A stretch of 36,499 nt of DNA from Paenibacillus sp. J2TS4 (GCF_018403245.1 NZ_BOSH01000027.1:1-36499), one strand, 5' to 3'. Positions 7,770 through 16,087 are shown, counted from the stretch's first letter. Notes: generated by a model from the sequence alone, not told the origin. Program-made: numbers and translations.

Positions 7770-7934
7770 TAATATAATAGGGACTATATTTTTAAAATAT
7801 GGAAAAGGACTGAAATATTTATTTACCGATGATAACTTATCAATATGATAACTACCCTACGGTCTTAGTTCAGAAGTTTAAAGAAACTAACCTTCAATTA
7901 AAACATAAGCTGTTAATTTAATTATATTGTATTT

Positions 7935-8918
7935 TTACATGATTTTAGAAATAAACATGGTGGCAATGCCAAAGTAAATAAGCAGGGACAGGATATCATT
8001 AATCGTTGTAATCAGTGGTCCCGATGCAACGGCAGGATCTGCTTTACACTTATACAATATAAGCGGAATTATCGTCCCAGCAAGGGTTCCGATAATCAAA
8101 GTTGACAAAAGGGAGAAACCGACAATAAACCCCAGCATCAAACTTCCTCTCCATACATAGGCAATTACCGTAATGATGATCGCACAAGTTATTCCAATAA
8201 TAATCCCTACTAATAATTCTCTCCATAAAAGCTTAGAAGTCTTTTTCAGATCAAGTTGTTCTGATACAAGACCACGAACAACGACTGCAAGCGATTGTGT
8301 TCCTGTATTTCCAGTCATTCCAGCAATCATCGGCATGAAAAAGGCAAGAGCGACAACTGTTTCTAAAGTCTCTTCAAAGCTTTCCATAATTCCTCCAGAA
8401 ATTAGCCCGATAAATAATAATAGAATAAGCCAAGGAAGTCTTTTTCCAGCTGCCACCATTGGTTTTGTATGAAAATTAATTTCCTTTCCAGATGCCGTAA
8501 GCTTCCCGATATCTTCATCTGCCTCTTGATGAATAACATCGATAATATCTTCTACTTGGATAATCCCAATTAATTGTTTACTTTTATTGACAACAGGAAT
8601 GGAAACAAGATCCTTATCCCGAAATACCTTTGCTGCATCCTCCTGGTCTAAGTCGGTTGGAAAATAAACAATCTTTCTTTTCATAATCTTAGCAAGTATT
8701 TCTGTATTAGCTGCCGCAAGTAATTCCCGTACGGATAATACACCGGTTAATTGTTGCTTTTGATCAATCATATAGACGTAGTGGATATTTTCTTTGTCTT
8801 GTGCCTGCTCTCGCAAATAACGTATTGCTTGCTCAACTGTTAAAGATTCTTGCAAAGCAACATACCCTTGTTCCATTAACGTTCCTGTTGTTTCATGTTC
8901 ATAAATCGTAAGACTCAT
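7935..8918 (-). CDS. mgtE: Magnesium transporter, short MgtE type
   Basis: A 327-residue Mg2+ channel/transporter. It has a tandem CBS pair (about residues 15-135, with GVLSVRELL and IPVVNKSKQLIGIIQVEDI), then a connecting stretch and five membrane helices typical of MgtE (PMIAGMTGNTGTQSLAVVVRG near 195-215, ending GIATMFISKIM). Full-length MgtE is about 450 residues; the N-terminal MgtE_N domain is absent. GGAGG at 8931-8927 precedes ATG 8918, so this is the proper start and not an annotation error. An M-box upstream confirms Mg2+ control. A 25-codon leader ORF ends at its ribosome binding site. Confidence 0.92.
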   Translation of the reverse strand: MSLTIYEHETTGTLMEQGYVALQESLTVEQAIRYLREQAQDKENIHYVYMIDQKQQLTGVLSVRELLAAANTEILAKIMKRKIVYFPTDLDQEDAAKVFRDKDLVSIPVVNKSKQLIGIIQVEDIIDVIHQEADEDIGKLTASGKEINFHTKPMVAAGKRLPWLILLLFIGLISGGIMESFEETLETVVALAFFMPMIAGMTGNTGTQSLAVVVRGLVSEQLDLKKTSKLLWRELLVGIIIGITCAIIITVIAYVWRGSLMLGFIVGFSLLSTLIIGTLAGTIIPLILYKCKADPAVASGPLITTINDILSLLIYFGIATMFISKIM

Positions 8919-8931
8919 GTTAAGTACCTCC

Positions 8932-9009
8932 TTAAAGATGATCTCCCATAGGTGAGGGGATCTTATTTTCCGTTTTTATGCACAATTTACTTTCCGAGGG
9001 ATTAGCCAT
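8932..9009 (-). CDS. Leader peptide ORF of mgtE (25 aa)
   Basis: Between the M-box terminator and mgtE lies a 26-codon frame on the mgtE strand. It starts at ATG 9009 after AAAGGAGGTG, an excellent ribosome binding site. The peptide begins MANPSESK, carries KTENKIPSPMGD and stops at 8932-8934. Its TAA runs directly into the GGAGG of mgtE, so translation of the two is probably coupled. A 7-bp hairpin (GATC-CCC with GGG-A-GATC, about 8941-8963) is inside the ORF. Function is unknown; a Mg2+-sensing leader peptide analogous in position to MgtL of enteric mgtA is possible. Confidence 0.55.
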   Translation of the reverse strand: MANPSESKLCIKTENKIPSPMGDHL

Positions 9010-9103
9010 CCCCATCACCTCCTTTCAAACACCCTAAGGGGGGAAAAATCCTTAAAGACTTATCAAATCAAAATATACTTAGCACAACAGTCTCCAAATA
9101 CAT

Positions 9104-9132
9104 AAAAAACACCCCTCTACAAAGAAGGATGT
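9104..9132 (-). terminator. M-box expression-platform terminator
   Basis: On the minus strand ACATCCTTCT pairs with AGAGGGGTGT around TTGT, and TTTTTT follows. It lies just 3' of the M-box aptamer. This is the standard arrangement for Mg2+-induced premature termination. Confidence 0.85.
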
Positions 9133-9159
9133 TCAGCATTTGAAAATATAGTGAATAAA

Positions 9160-9316
9160 CCCCCCCCGCAGAGCTTTAGCACTATGTGGCATAGGATATG
9201 CATCCAGCTACATTAAAAACCACCTTAAGTCGATGGTTCCTGTTGACCCATTGGAGTCTTTCGACATTTCTGGGCAGTAGCATGTCTCCACATAGGAGCC
9301 TCACCTAGCGAGGAAT
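9160..9316 (-). ncRNA. M-box (ykoK) magnesium riboswitch
   Basis: Read on the minus strand, the leader contains the M-box landmarks in order: CGCTAGGTGAGGCTCCTAT, TGCTACTGCCCAGAAA, CCAATGGGTCAACAG, CGACTTAAGGTGG, AATGTAGCTGGATGC, then CCTATGCCACATAGTGCT and AAAGCTCT. These match the conserved core of the Mg2+ riboswitch of Firmicute mgtE/ykoK genes. High Mg2+ folds the aptamer and favours the downstream terminator, switching mgtE off. Confidence 0.95.
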
Positions 9317-9429
9317 CCATATAAGATTATCATTACTGGTGTAGTCGTATCTTTTATCTAAGATGATTAAGGGAATAAATCATAATCACGTATAATCCAA
9401 CGTTTTGGAATTCACCAAAAAATCATAAA

Positions 9430-9795
9430 CTAAAAACGAATGATTTTGGCTGCAATCAATATAACGAGTATTAAAGCGATAAGAAACTGAATCCAGTAAC
9501 CTTTTGTAGAAGGACCACTCTCCTTCCTTACCACCGATTTGGAGAGAATCAATTCCATTGTCCAGATGAGCCACAGTGCTAAAATACCTTTGACAATGTA
9601 TAACGATGGGAATTTGAGTACGATTAACATTCCCAGCCCGGAAACGATCATAATCACATATAACAAGCGCAATATCATTTGCGTTATTTTTTTGCCCTTA
9701 GGTTTTCCTATTTTTAATAAAATAAATGCTAGGAAAAAAAGCAAAATGGTAATGCGCCACAAACCTGCATGTGATTGAAATAATAGGTCAAACAT
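9430..9795 (-). CDS. yisL: YisL-like small membrane protein (UPF0344/DUF1516)
   Basis: A ~121-residue protein with four predicted membrane helices. It has the family's central block GKKITQMILRLLYVIMIVSG and a second-half pattern with LWLIWTMELIL. The B. subtilis relative YisL is about 118 residues and has no known function. AAGGAG abuts the first possible ATG (9804), so the in-frame ATG 9795, nine bases further on, is the better start. A Fur-box-like site lies about 90 bp upstream. Confidence 0.7.
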   Translation of the reverse strand: MFDLLFQSHAGLWRITILLFFLAFILLKIGKPKGKKITQMILRLLYVIMIVSGLGMLIVLKFPSLYIVKGILALWLIWTMELILSKSVVRKESGPSTKGYWIQFLIALILVILIAAKIIRF

Positions 9796-9887
9796 TTTTA
9801 TCATCTCCTTATATAATTATCTGCTATTCATTTTTGCAGTGTATACACCCTTCTGCCATTGCCATCATGTCATAAACCAAAAGATTC

Positions 9888-9906
9888 AATAATGATAATC
9901 ATTCTC
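9888..9906. promoter_or_regulatory. Fur box-like site
   Basis: AATAATGATAATCATTCTC matches 17 of 19 positions of the classic GATAATGATAATCATTATC consensus. It is upstream of the yisL-like gene on the minus strand. The neighbouring 9907-10037 stretch holds no intact iron gene, so the site may be left over from a lost one. Confidence 0.6.
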
Positions 9907-10037
9907 AATAAAGAGATGCGAGAACCCCCACACTTTTCAAAACGCCCACCTGGTAACGAAAGTGCAATGAATGCCGATATAATTCCTTATACTAGATTTT
10001 CAGGTTCTAAACGAAATGCAAACATTCAATTGCTTGA

Positions 10038-11105
10038 TCAAAGATGTGTAATGTTTACCATGGAGGGAGTGGATACAGAATTCGAGTGTTGATCGTCTTC
10101 TCCGAGCTCCAGCACCGCGACAATACGTTCCTGCGGTCGAACCCCAAATAGCTTTCTCTGTTCCTGATCATAAATCCATTCCGGAATCATGCGGCGCGCG
10201 TGCCATGGTTTGGAATTAACCAATAATAGAAAGTTCTGGACCAAACAACATATCGCTGCGTAATCCTCTTCTTGCTTGTGGAGATCGGCTTCTTCTTTAG
10301 CTACAATTAATAGGAACGCAGCATCTCTAGATGAAGTTTGAAGTATGCCTGGTGCCTCATTGCCTGTTACATAAATAAAACGCCACGGTTCTCGTAATCC
10401 ATCGTTCGGTGCCCAGACGGCATCATTCAGCAATTCAAGAACGCTTTGTGAAGTAACTCGATAATTATCTGAATACAACCTATCTTCTCCACCTATGACG
10501 GTCCATTTCTGTTCCGCAGGTGTTCTTCTTTTTCGGGTTCTTGGTGTTTTTTCAAAGTATCCTATGTTTAAAATTCCGGCAAACCTTTCCCCTTCTCTCA
10601 AACCAATTTCCTTAAAAAATGATTTGCTTTGAATAATTTGCTCCGTGTACCACAGCATCCCTAAACCATGTTCCCAGCCTAACAGTTGGAAATTTTGCAT
10701 GATGCTACAAACCGCAGCATAATTTTCATCACTCTGTCGCTGAGTTACGGCAGATTCTGCAATAAAGATCAAGTGAGCAGGGGTATCTGCTACCTTTTTC
10801 GTTAAAAAATCCACCATTTTGTTGAGACCAAGTTTGCCAAGTTTGCCTTCCTTTAATTTAACTGTCATGCTCTCGGCCAGCTTTTGACGTGACTCATACG
10901 TGCCGTAGTAAATACAACGCCACTTTGGCGTTTCCTGAGCTACGTACAAGCTAGCAGCCTTATGCAGCAAAGAAATGACTAGGTCTTTTTCTACCGGAGT
11001 TCCATTGAATTTCCGAATCGATCTACGTTCTCTTATCGTCTTAGAAATAATCAAATACAATTCCCCCAATAAATGTTGCCTTGTAAATTCGTTTTGCATG
11101 CCCAT
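10038..11105 (-). CDS. Tandem-domain nitroreductase-family protein
   Basis: About 355 residues from the preferred ATG 11105 (AAGGA nine bases upstream); the frame is open back to ATG 11162. The first nitroreductase domain opens with RERRSIRKFNGTPV, the FMN-phosphate binding region, and includes YAAVCSIMQNFQLLGWEHGLGMLW. The second domain (LLNDAVWAPNDGLREPWRFIYVTG to YAAICCLVQNFLLL) repeats the same order but lacks an RRSxR-type start. Single nitroreductases are ~200 residues and dimerise; here two copies are fused, with FMN probably bound by the first. Reduction of nitroaromatics, quinones or enones with NAD(P)H is the family activity. It is the lone gene before a large gap. Confidence 0.8.
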   Translation of the reverse strand: MGMQNEFTRQHLLGELYLIISKTIRERRSIRKFNGTPVEKDLVISLLHKAASLYVAQETPKWRCIYYGTYESRQKLAESMTVKLKEGKLGKLGLNKMVDFLTKKVADTPAHLIFIAESAVTQRQSDENYAAVCSIMQNFQLLGWEHGLGMLWYTEQIIQSKSFFKEIGLREGERFAGILNIGYFEKTPRTRKRRTPAEQKWTVIGGEDRLYSDNYRVTSQSVLELLNDAVWAPNDGLREPWRFIYVTGNEAPGILQTSSRDAAFLLIVAKEEADLHKQEEDYAAICCLVQNFLLLVNSKPWHARRMIPEWIYDQEQRKLFGVRPQERIVAVLELGEDDQHSNSVSTPSMVNITHL

Positions 11106-11162
11106 CAAAATAATGTCCTTGTCGAAACAGGGAAATATCTCAACCTTTAGCACCAAGGGCAT

Positions 11163-11349
11163 CCCTGTATATTTAACGACTTAAGTTTGGAGTAGGCGCT
11201 AAAATGTGACCTAAAATAGGTAAATGACCGCGCTGGGTGATTCATGTCAAAAACATACGTTGTATGAGTAGGCACAACTGACATGATACGCCCCTTCCTC
11301 TAACGCCATTGGAACAAAGCAAAGAATAGTTCATAATTAAGTTCCAAAC
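11163..11349. other. Intergenic stretch
   Basis: Separates the nitroreductase from the MFS efflux gene on the same strand. I see no ORF, no clear terminator and no named regulatory element. Confidence 0.3.
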
Positions 11350-12717
11350 TTATTTAAGATATTCATCATCTACTCGTATTTTCTGCCTTTTGGTCAGTGA
11401 CTTCTCCAAAGCGAGCACAACCATCGCCAATACAACCGTCATAGCTGCAAGAATAAAAGCATTGCTATAGGAAGAATCAGCATGTCCATTTAATATATTC
11501 CATTGTCCGCTGTTAAGTTCAAGAAAACGACTAAACAATGCAGAACCAATTGCAGCGCCTAAAAAAATCATAAAGGTAAATAATCCTGTACCAGTACCGG
11601 TCTCATTAGGCGGCAAAATTTCCGATATGCGATTGGTAAGGGCTGATTGGTTCGCAGTAAAGGCTATGCAAACAACAACCAGCAACACAGAAATCCAAAT
11701 GGGAGAGGCTCCGACGATCGTAGAAAGAGCCAGAAAAGCAATGGTCATAATGGTAAAACTAAATTGATTCATAAACCGATTTCCTCGTTTGGCAATGATT
11801 GTTCCAATTTGCGATCCTAAAATGATCGTCATCATCCCTCCTGGAAATAAAACAAGACCAATCAAACTCGTTGACAATTCATTCACTTTTGAAAGCATTA
11901 AAGGAAGAATGAAAATCGTTGCCATGTAAGCAATGGCGTTTAATAAACCCATGAAAAGAACTAGACTAAACGAGACATTTTTTAATATGTCAATATTAAT
12001 AAACGGTTCGTTTGCACGTTGAGCTTGCCATACAAAAAGAACAAAAGAAACGACTGCAAGGATAAGTAGCCAAGCTGTTACATTAATTCCCATCAATAGG
12101 GATGTGATGGCCAACATAAATAAAATGGCTCCCACCTTATCAAAACGACTGCCAGTCTTCACTTCCTCCTTCGGTGCATATTTAAGATAGAAAGGAAGAG
12201 TAATTAAACTGAAAAACGATATTAAAAATAAACTGCTCCATCCGAAAGAATCCGTTAAAAGCCCACCCATTATCGGACCAATTGCACTACCAAGTGACAC
12301 CATGGCGAACACCATGCCAAGCGCATAACCCCGTTGATCTTTTGGAAAATACCGTGCAACAGCTACTAAGCTTAACGTCGGAAGAGTTCCTCCTCCAATT
12401 CCTTGAAGGATTCGGGCAAAGATAATGAATGAATAGTTTGGACTTATGAATCCAATCAAGGAGCCTGCCATAAAAATAGCCATTCCAATAACAAACAATC
12501 GACGAATCGGATACTTATCAGATAATTTTCCAATTGCCACAGCTGCAATGCCGTTGAACAAGCTAAAAATGACTGTAATCCAACTTACTTCAGAAGGTGT
12601 TAAAACAAATACTTTTCTAAATTCCGGAATTGCGACATTCATCATTGTTACATTCATTGCATTAAACAACACCATATAGCACATGGAATAAAGTAATAAC
12701 TTTTGTTTTCTTGTCAT
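11350..12717 (-). CDS. MFS multidrug transporter, DHA2/14-helix type
   Basis: A ~455-residue drug:H+ antiporter of the EmrB/QacA/TetA(L) group. The opening MTRKQKLLLYSMCYMVLFNAMNVTMMNVAIP, the motif A region GKLSDKYPIRRLF (near residues 60-75) and the antiporter motif C region (GSAIGPIMGG, near 145-155) are visible. The product keeps a polar C-tail (KRQKIRVDDEYLK). ATG 12717 has GAGGG upstream and is preferred to the TTG at 12732. Across a 640-bp AT-rich intergenic region lies a divergent MarR regulator with GTTTAC-type palindromes, a common layout for inducible efflux pumps. The substrate is unknown. Confidence 0.9.
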   Translation of the reverse strand: MTRKQKLLLYSMCYMVLFNAMNVTMMNVAIPEFRKVFVLTPSEVSWITVIFSLFNGIAAVAIGKLSDKYPIRRLFVIGMAIFMAGSLIGFISPNYSFIIFARILQGIGGGTLPTLSLVAVARYFPKDQRGYALGMVFAMVSLGSAIGPIMGGLLTDSFGWSSLFLISFFSLITLPFYLKYAPKEEVKTGSRFDKVGAILFMLAITSLLMGINVTAWLLILAVVSFVLFVWQAQRANEPFINIDILKNVSFSLVLFMGLLNAIAYMATIFILPLMLSKVNELSTSLIGLVLFPGGMMTIILGSQIGTIIAKRGNRFMNQFSFTIMTIAFLALSTIVGASPIWISVLLVVVCIAFTANQSALTNRISEILPPNETGTGTGLFTFMIFLGAAIGSALFSRFLELNSGQWNILNGHADSSYSNAFILAAMTVVLAMVVLALEKSLTKRQKIRVDDEYLK

Positions 12718-12732
12718 TTTAATCCCTCGCAA

Positions 12733-13008
12733 TTAAATTATTCTTTTAAAAATAAGCCTCTGTTCCTGAAATACAAACTTCAAGGGGGCAGAAACAACCA
12801 CGAAGGAATTAAAAGTATATACTTTTTATGAATCATTATATCTCCCCTATTTTGTTCAATGTAAACCCTCCATTCGTTTTTCAGGTCAATTTAAAGTCTT
12901 GAGATTTAGCCATGTCCCTTGGATTACTTACTATTGTTAAAGAGTAAACTAAATATTTTATAGTAAATCAAACAAATTATCCTTTCCTCTATTTATTTTT
13001 GTTAACAT
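12733..13008. other. Upstream region of the DHA2 pump
   Basis: AT-rich, no ORF. It contains GTAAACTAAATATTTTATAG-like half-sites (near 12946-12966) that resemble the MarR palindromes further right. A promoter for the pump must lie here or in the operator block, but I cannot choose a convincing -35/-10 pair. Confidence 0.35.
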
Positions 13009-13026
13009 GTAAACAATATAATAGGT
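13009..13026. promoter_or_regulatory. MarR-type operator A
   Basis: TTGTTAACATGTAAACAA is a 9+9 inverted repeat with one mismatched pair. It overlaps possible promoter elements (ATATAAT directly follows on the plus strand) between the DHA2 pump and the marR-like gene. Confidence 0.55.
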
Positions 13027-13142
13027 AAGTGGGTTTGTCAATTTCCTGGGATCATATTAAAGTGTGAGCATAGCCAGAAAAACAACTGACAAATGGGAAT
13101 CTCACTGTAATATTCCGGAATTGATTGTCTATAATGAATATG

Positions 13143-13162
13143 TTAGTTTACTGGTAAACAAA
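13143..13162. promoter_or_regulatory. MarR-type operator B
   Basis: TTAGTTTACTGGTAAACAAA contains the perfect palindrome GTTTAC-TG-GTAAAC (13146-13159). The core matches operator A. It lies about 200 bp before the marR-like start. Confidence 0.6.
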
Positions 13163-13355
13163 ATTTACGGAGGGATTACGTCTAAGGAGATAAACTAGAA
13201 CAATAGTTCAAGATAAGGTTGGCTCGGAGTAAGACAGAACCTATTATTTAAAATGTCCTGTTCTACTCATCGTCCTTCTCCAAATTGCATTCAACTTTGA
13301 TTTTAAGTTGGTTATAGTAGAAGATAGTATTATAAAGAAGGGGATGATAAGTATA

Positions 13356-13856
13356 ATGGATCCATCTGAGGGGCTTAAGCGATTGCTATACGAACGCTTT
13401 CTCCACTTTACGCATTTATTTGAACAAATTTTCGCTAACGAGATTGATGAGTTCGTACATCTCGCACGGTTGCAAGGAATTACCTCATGGCCGAATAATA
13501 TAACAAATATTCACGTCATTGATTGCATCGGCAACAATGAGCCAATAAACAACACATCTATTGCTGAGAAAATGAATTTGTCCAAGGCGAGTATTTCAAA
13601 AATCACCACCTACCTAATTAAGGAAGGCTACATTAAACGAAGCCAAATGAACGATAACAAAAAAGAAGTATATTTTTCCCTTTCGTCAGAAGGCAGACAG
13701 ATCTTTGAGGTGCATGCGATGATGCATGAAATGCTAGAGCGTAGATTTATTCGTGCATTTGACTCATTTTCCGATTCAGAGCTACAGACTTTGCTAAAAT
13801 TTTTTCAAACAATGATTGATCAAAAAGACAACATTCTGAAAGGGGACGAAAGATAA
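13356..13856 (+). CDS. MarR-family transcriptional regulator
   Basis: A 166-residue winged-helix regulator. The central recognition region reads NTSIAEKMNLSKASISKITTYLIKEGYIKRSQMNDNKKEVYFSLSSEGR (about residues 63-115), the standard MarR helix-turn-helix plus beta wing. Helices at both ends form the dimer. AAGGGG lies about ten bases before ATG 13356; the open frame back to TTG 13308 has no better site. It is divergent from the DHA2 pump and two similar palindromes lie between them. Ligand-relieved repression of the pump and autoregulation are expected. Confidence 0.9.
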   Translation: MDPSEGLKRLLYERFLHFTHLFEQIFANEIDEFVHLARLQGITSWPNNITNIHVIDCIGNNEPINNTSIAEKMNLSKASISKITTYLIKEGYIKRSQMNDNKKEVYFSLSSEGRQIFEVHAMMHEMLERRFIRAFDSFSDSELQTLLKFFQTMIDQKDNILKGDER

Positions 13857-14479
13857 TGGATTAACAACTTTACATCTAGTCAAAAACGGACCGTCCGGGC
13901 ATATCCCATAGGGAAATTTAGGGAGCATCACATTCTTTTTTGGTGTCAACTTCGCCGGATATGTCCTTAAAGTAAAACGATATCTACCTAGTTAGAAGGT
14001 CATTAAGATTGTACTAAGATGAATGTCGAGCCGTGAAGGAAAAGGAATCAGGTCAGCTTTGCGGGCAAGGGGAAATTTTTATGACAAGATTAGCCTGGCA
14101 ATGTAGAAATAAAAACATCTATATTGCCAACGTATTCAATGCAATTGAGAATAAGAGACTCTGGGTTTAAAAATATGCTTTGCCGCAATTAGAATAAGCC
14201 TTAGATTAAGGTCTTTGAACAGGTCTTTATCCTGAACAGTGATTTTAGTCACTAACATTTATGTGAAACACACCAGTTTTAACCGATAATAGTTTTAGAG
14301 CGATATTTAATTCTTGAAGGGCGATAGTCCGATGGTATGCATAGGTAATTGATAACCGCGACTTTTTAGTTCAAGTATTCAGTATTCACAAGGATTGAGA
14401 CTACCACCTGTAAACCGACAAGCAAGCTAACGCCTATGGGATTCTTGCATGAACTTTTCTGTTCAGAAAATTCAGGATT
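13857..14479. other. 620-bp region without a clear gene
   Basis: It has an imperfect inverted repeat (GGGCATATCC at 13897, GGATATGTCC ending 13966) spanning 70 bp, which could be ends of a lost insertion sequence. A 29-codon frame, ATG 14081 to TAA 14170 with AGGGG nine bases upstream, is possible but has no recognisable product. The remainder looks like decayed sequence. Confidence 0.3.
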
Positions 14480-15433
14480 TTATTTTATGTCATATTTACT
14501 TCGGTATTCGAGAGGACTAATTTTATACATCTCTTTAAAAGCTGCTCCGAATTTACTCTGACTTTTATATCCCACTGCCGAAGCGATATCTCCAATACTT
14601 TCTTGAGTCTTAAGTAACATACAAGCCGCTTTCCTGATACGATACTCTTTCATATACACCCCGATAGAAACACCGTATACGCCTTTAAAAGTAGCCTTTA
14701 ATGCAGTAGGGCTGATGCAATATTGTCTTGCTAGTTCATCAATCGTAAATCTCTGTTCAAATTGTTCCGTCATCATTTTTTTAATCTGTTTGATAATGTC
14801 AACTTCTTGCCGGACATAAAATTTATTCTGCTGCTCTTTAGCAGTATCAAAATAATAAAGGTAAATTAAAATTTCCAGAACCTTCAGCCGGTAATAAGTA
14901 TTTCTGGCCTCAAGAGGGATTGAATACATACCACTAAAGATATTTTGAATGTCCTCTTTCGCCTGTATAAAAAAGCATTCATCGTTTAAAAAAAAGCGGT
15001 TAACAAGATCTGGAACATCAATTGGACTATCAGGTAGATATTCCGATAGTTGACCTGTAAACTTATCCAAGTCAATCGTAATGTTTATACCTTTATAGTA
15101 CTCTAATGGAAATTCAATACAATTACTGTGGTTGTTCATTGTATTCATGAACAAATCACCTTCTCCTATATATTGCAGACATCCATCCTTCATTTTACAT
15201 TCAGCCCGTCCTTCATGACAGTGATTTAATTCCAAAATGTTTAGGTTTGGGTGAATTGTTGGCATATAGTGGCTTGCCTGAAAGTTAAAGATGATTACCT
15301 CAACACCGGGTATTACAGAATAGACAGATGCAGTACCTTGCCCCTTATCTGGATTCAGCTGATAAACAACATGGTGATTATTTTGTACTAAATTCATGTC
15401 TGTATTGATATGTGAAAAAAAAGATCCCTCCAT
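14480..15433 (-). CDS. AraC-family transcriptional regulator (PchR/Btr-like)
   Basis: About 317 residues. The N-terminal ~200 residues form an effector domain with LNILELNHCHEGRAEC and GEGDLFMNT, reminiscent of PchR/Btr-type regulators. The C-terminus holds two helix-turn-helix units (FTIDELARQYCISPTALKATFK, then SIGDIASAVGYKSQSKFGAAFK and SPLEYRS). AGGAAGGA touches ATG 15442, so ATG 15433 with a normal spacing is preferred. No transporter or biosynthetic target adjoins it; the next gene right is the divergent metal-efflux unit. PchR/Btr-like proteins often control siderophore systems, but nothing here ties it to iron. Confidence 0.85.
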   Translation of the reverse strand: MEGSFFSHINTDMNLVQNNHHVVYQLNPDKGQGTASVYSVIPGVEVIIFNFQASHYMPTIHPNLNILELNHCHEGRAECKMKDGCLQYIGEGDLFMNTMNNHSNCIEFPLEYYKGINITIDLDKFTGQLSEYLPDSPIDVPDLVNRFFLNDECFFIQAKEDIQNIFSGMYSIPLEARNTYYRLKVLEILIYLYYFDTAKEQQNKFYVRQEVDIIKQIKKMMTEQFEQRFTIDELARQYCISPTALKATFKGVYGVSIGVYMKEYRIRKAACMLLKTQESIGDIASAVGYKSQSKFGAAFKEMYKISPLEYRSKYDIK

Positions 15434-15669
15434 ATTATTCATTCCTTCCTCGGAACTAATTTTTCCGCTAAATGATAATGTAAATATACACTACTTCAAA
15501 AAAACAAACACATAGACTTTTAGTACTAATCGAATAAATCAATGGTCCCTGTCTGTATTAATAAAATTTATTCCAATCGGCCAAAATTTTAGTCCAATCG
15601 GTCTCACCTTCCGAATTTTGTTGAAAATGAAATATAGAGTCATTATACTCGTATTCAAATACAATCAAG

Positions 15670-15705
15670 CAATCATTTGATTGTCTTATAATTTGATTGT
15701 ATAAA
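15670..15705 (+). promoter_or_regulatory. Promoter and ArsR-type operator of the metal-efflux genes
   Basis: TTGATT (15677-15682) and TATAAA (15700-15705) are 17 bp apart. The -35 lies within the palindrome CAATCA-TT-TGATTG (15670-15683). A further TTTGATTG sits in the spacer. The sequence resembles ArsR/CadC-type operators and is echoed in front of the arsR-like gene at 18461-18474. Confidence 0.75.
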
Positions 15706-15731
15706 AAATAATTGAAAGGAGAAATTGTTTT

Positions 15732-15950
15732 ATGAAAAAAACCTATAAACTGCAAGATGTAGATTGTGGCAGTTGTGCGGCAAAGATCGAGCATGGCATT
15801 CGCAAGCTGGATGATGTTACCGATGTGAAGGTAAATTTTATGGGTCAAAGAATGATTCTTGAGGCTCCGGATGATAAATTCGATGCCGTTCTTAAACAAG
15901 CTAAGAAGGTTATAAAGAAAATTGATTCGGATGTGTCGATAGAGGCTTAA
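15732..15950 (+). CDS. Heavy-metal-associated (HMA) domain protein
   Basis: A 72-residue ferredoxin-fold metal chaperone like CopZ. The metal site is DCGSCAAK with C12 and C15. The sequence then follows the family pattern (IEHGIRKLDDVTDVKVNF). GAAAGGAG at 15714-15721 precedes ATG 15732. It is the first gene of the efflux unit and stands apart from the P-type ATPase, which lacks its own N-terminal HMA domain; the two probably work together. The acidic residue before the first cysteine is usual for Zn/Cd-type HMA domains. Confidence 0.88.
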   Translation: MKKTYKLQDVDCGSCAAKIEHGIRKLDDVTDVKVNFMGQRMILEAPDDKFDAVLKQAKKVIKKIDSDVSIEA

Positions 15951-16022
15951 GCTGATGGACACATTTCAACGTCGATTCGGTTCATAACCAATAGGAAAAA
16001 TTATCCATATTCAAATTACACT

Positions 16023-16070
16023 ATTTGAGTCAGTAGCGGTTTTAATGTTACAGCCGTTGCTGACTCAAAT
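16023..16070 (+). promoter_or_regulatory. Intercistronic hairpin before the P-type ATPase
   Basis: A 17-bp stem (ATTTGAGTCAGTAGCGG with CCGTTGCTGACTCAAAT, two G-U pairs) and a 14-nt loop. It ends two bases before GAGGAGGA, the ribosome binding site at 16073-16080. No T-run follows, so it is more likely an mRNA-processing or stability element than a terminator. Confidence 0.6.
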
Positions 16071-16087
16071 ATGAGGAGGATACGAAC

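Noticed and set aside
9859..10092. 77-aa plus-strand ORF over the Fur box
   Set aside because: No ribosome binding site, no family resemblance, and it overlaps the nitroreductase end.
13897..13966. 70-bp unit with GGGCATATCC/GGATATGTCC ends as a MITE
   Set aside because: Only a 10-bp imperfect terminal repeat, no second copy in the window and no clear target duplication.
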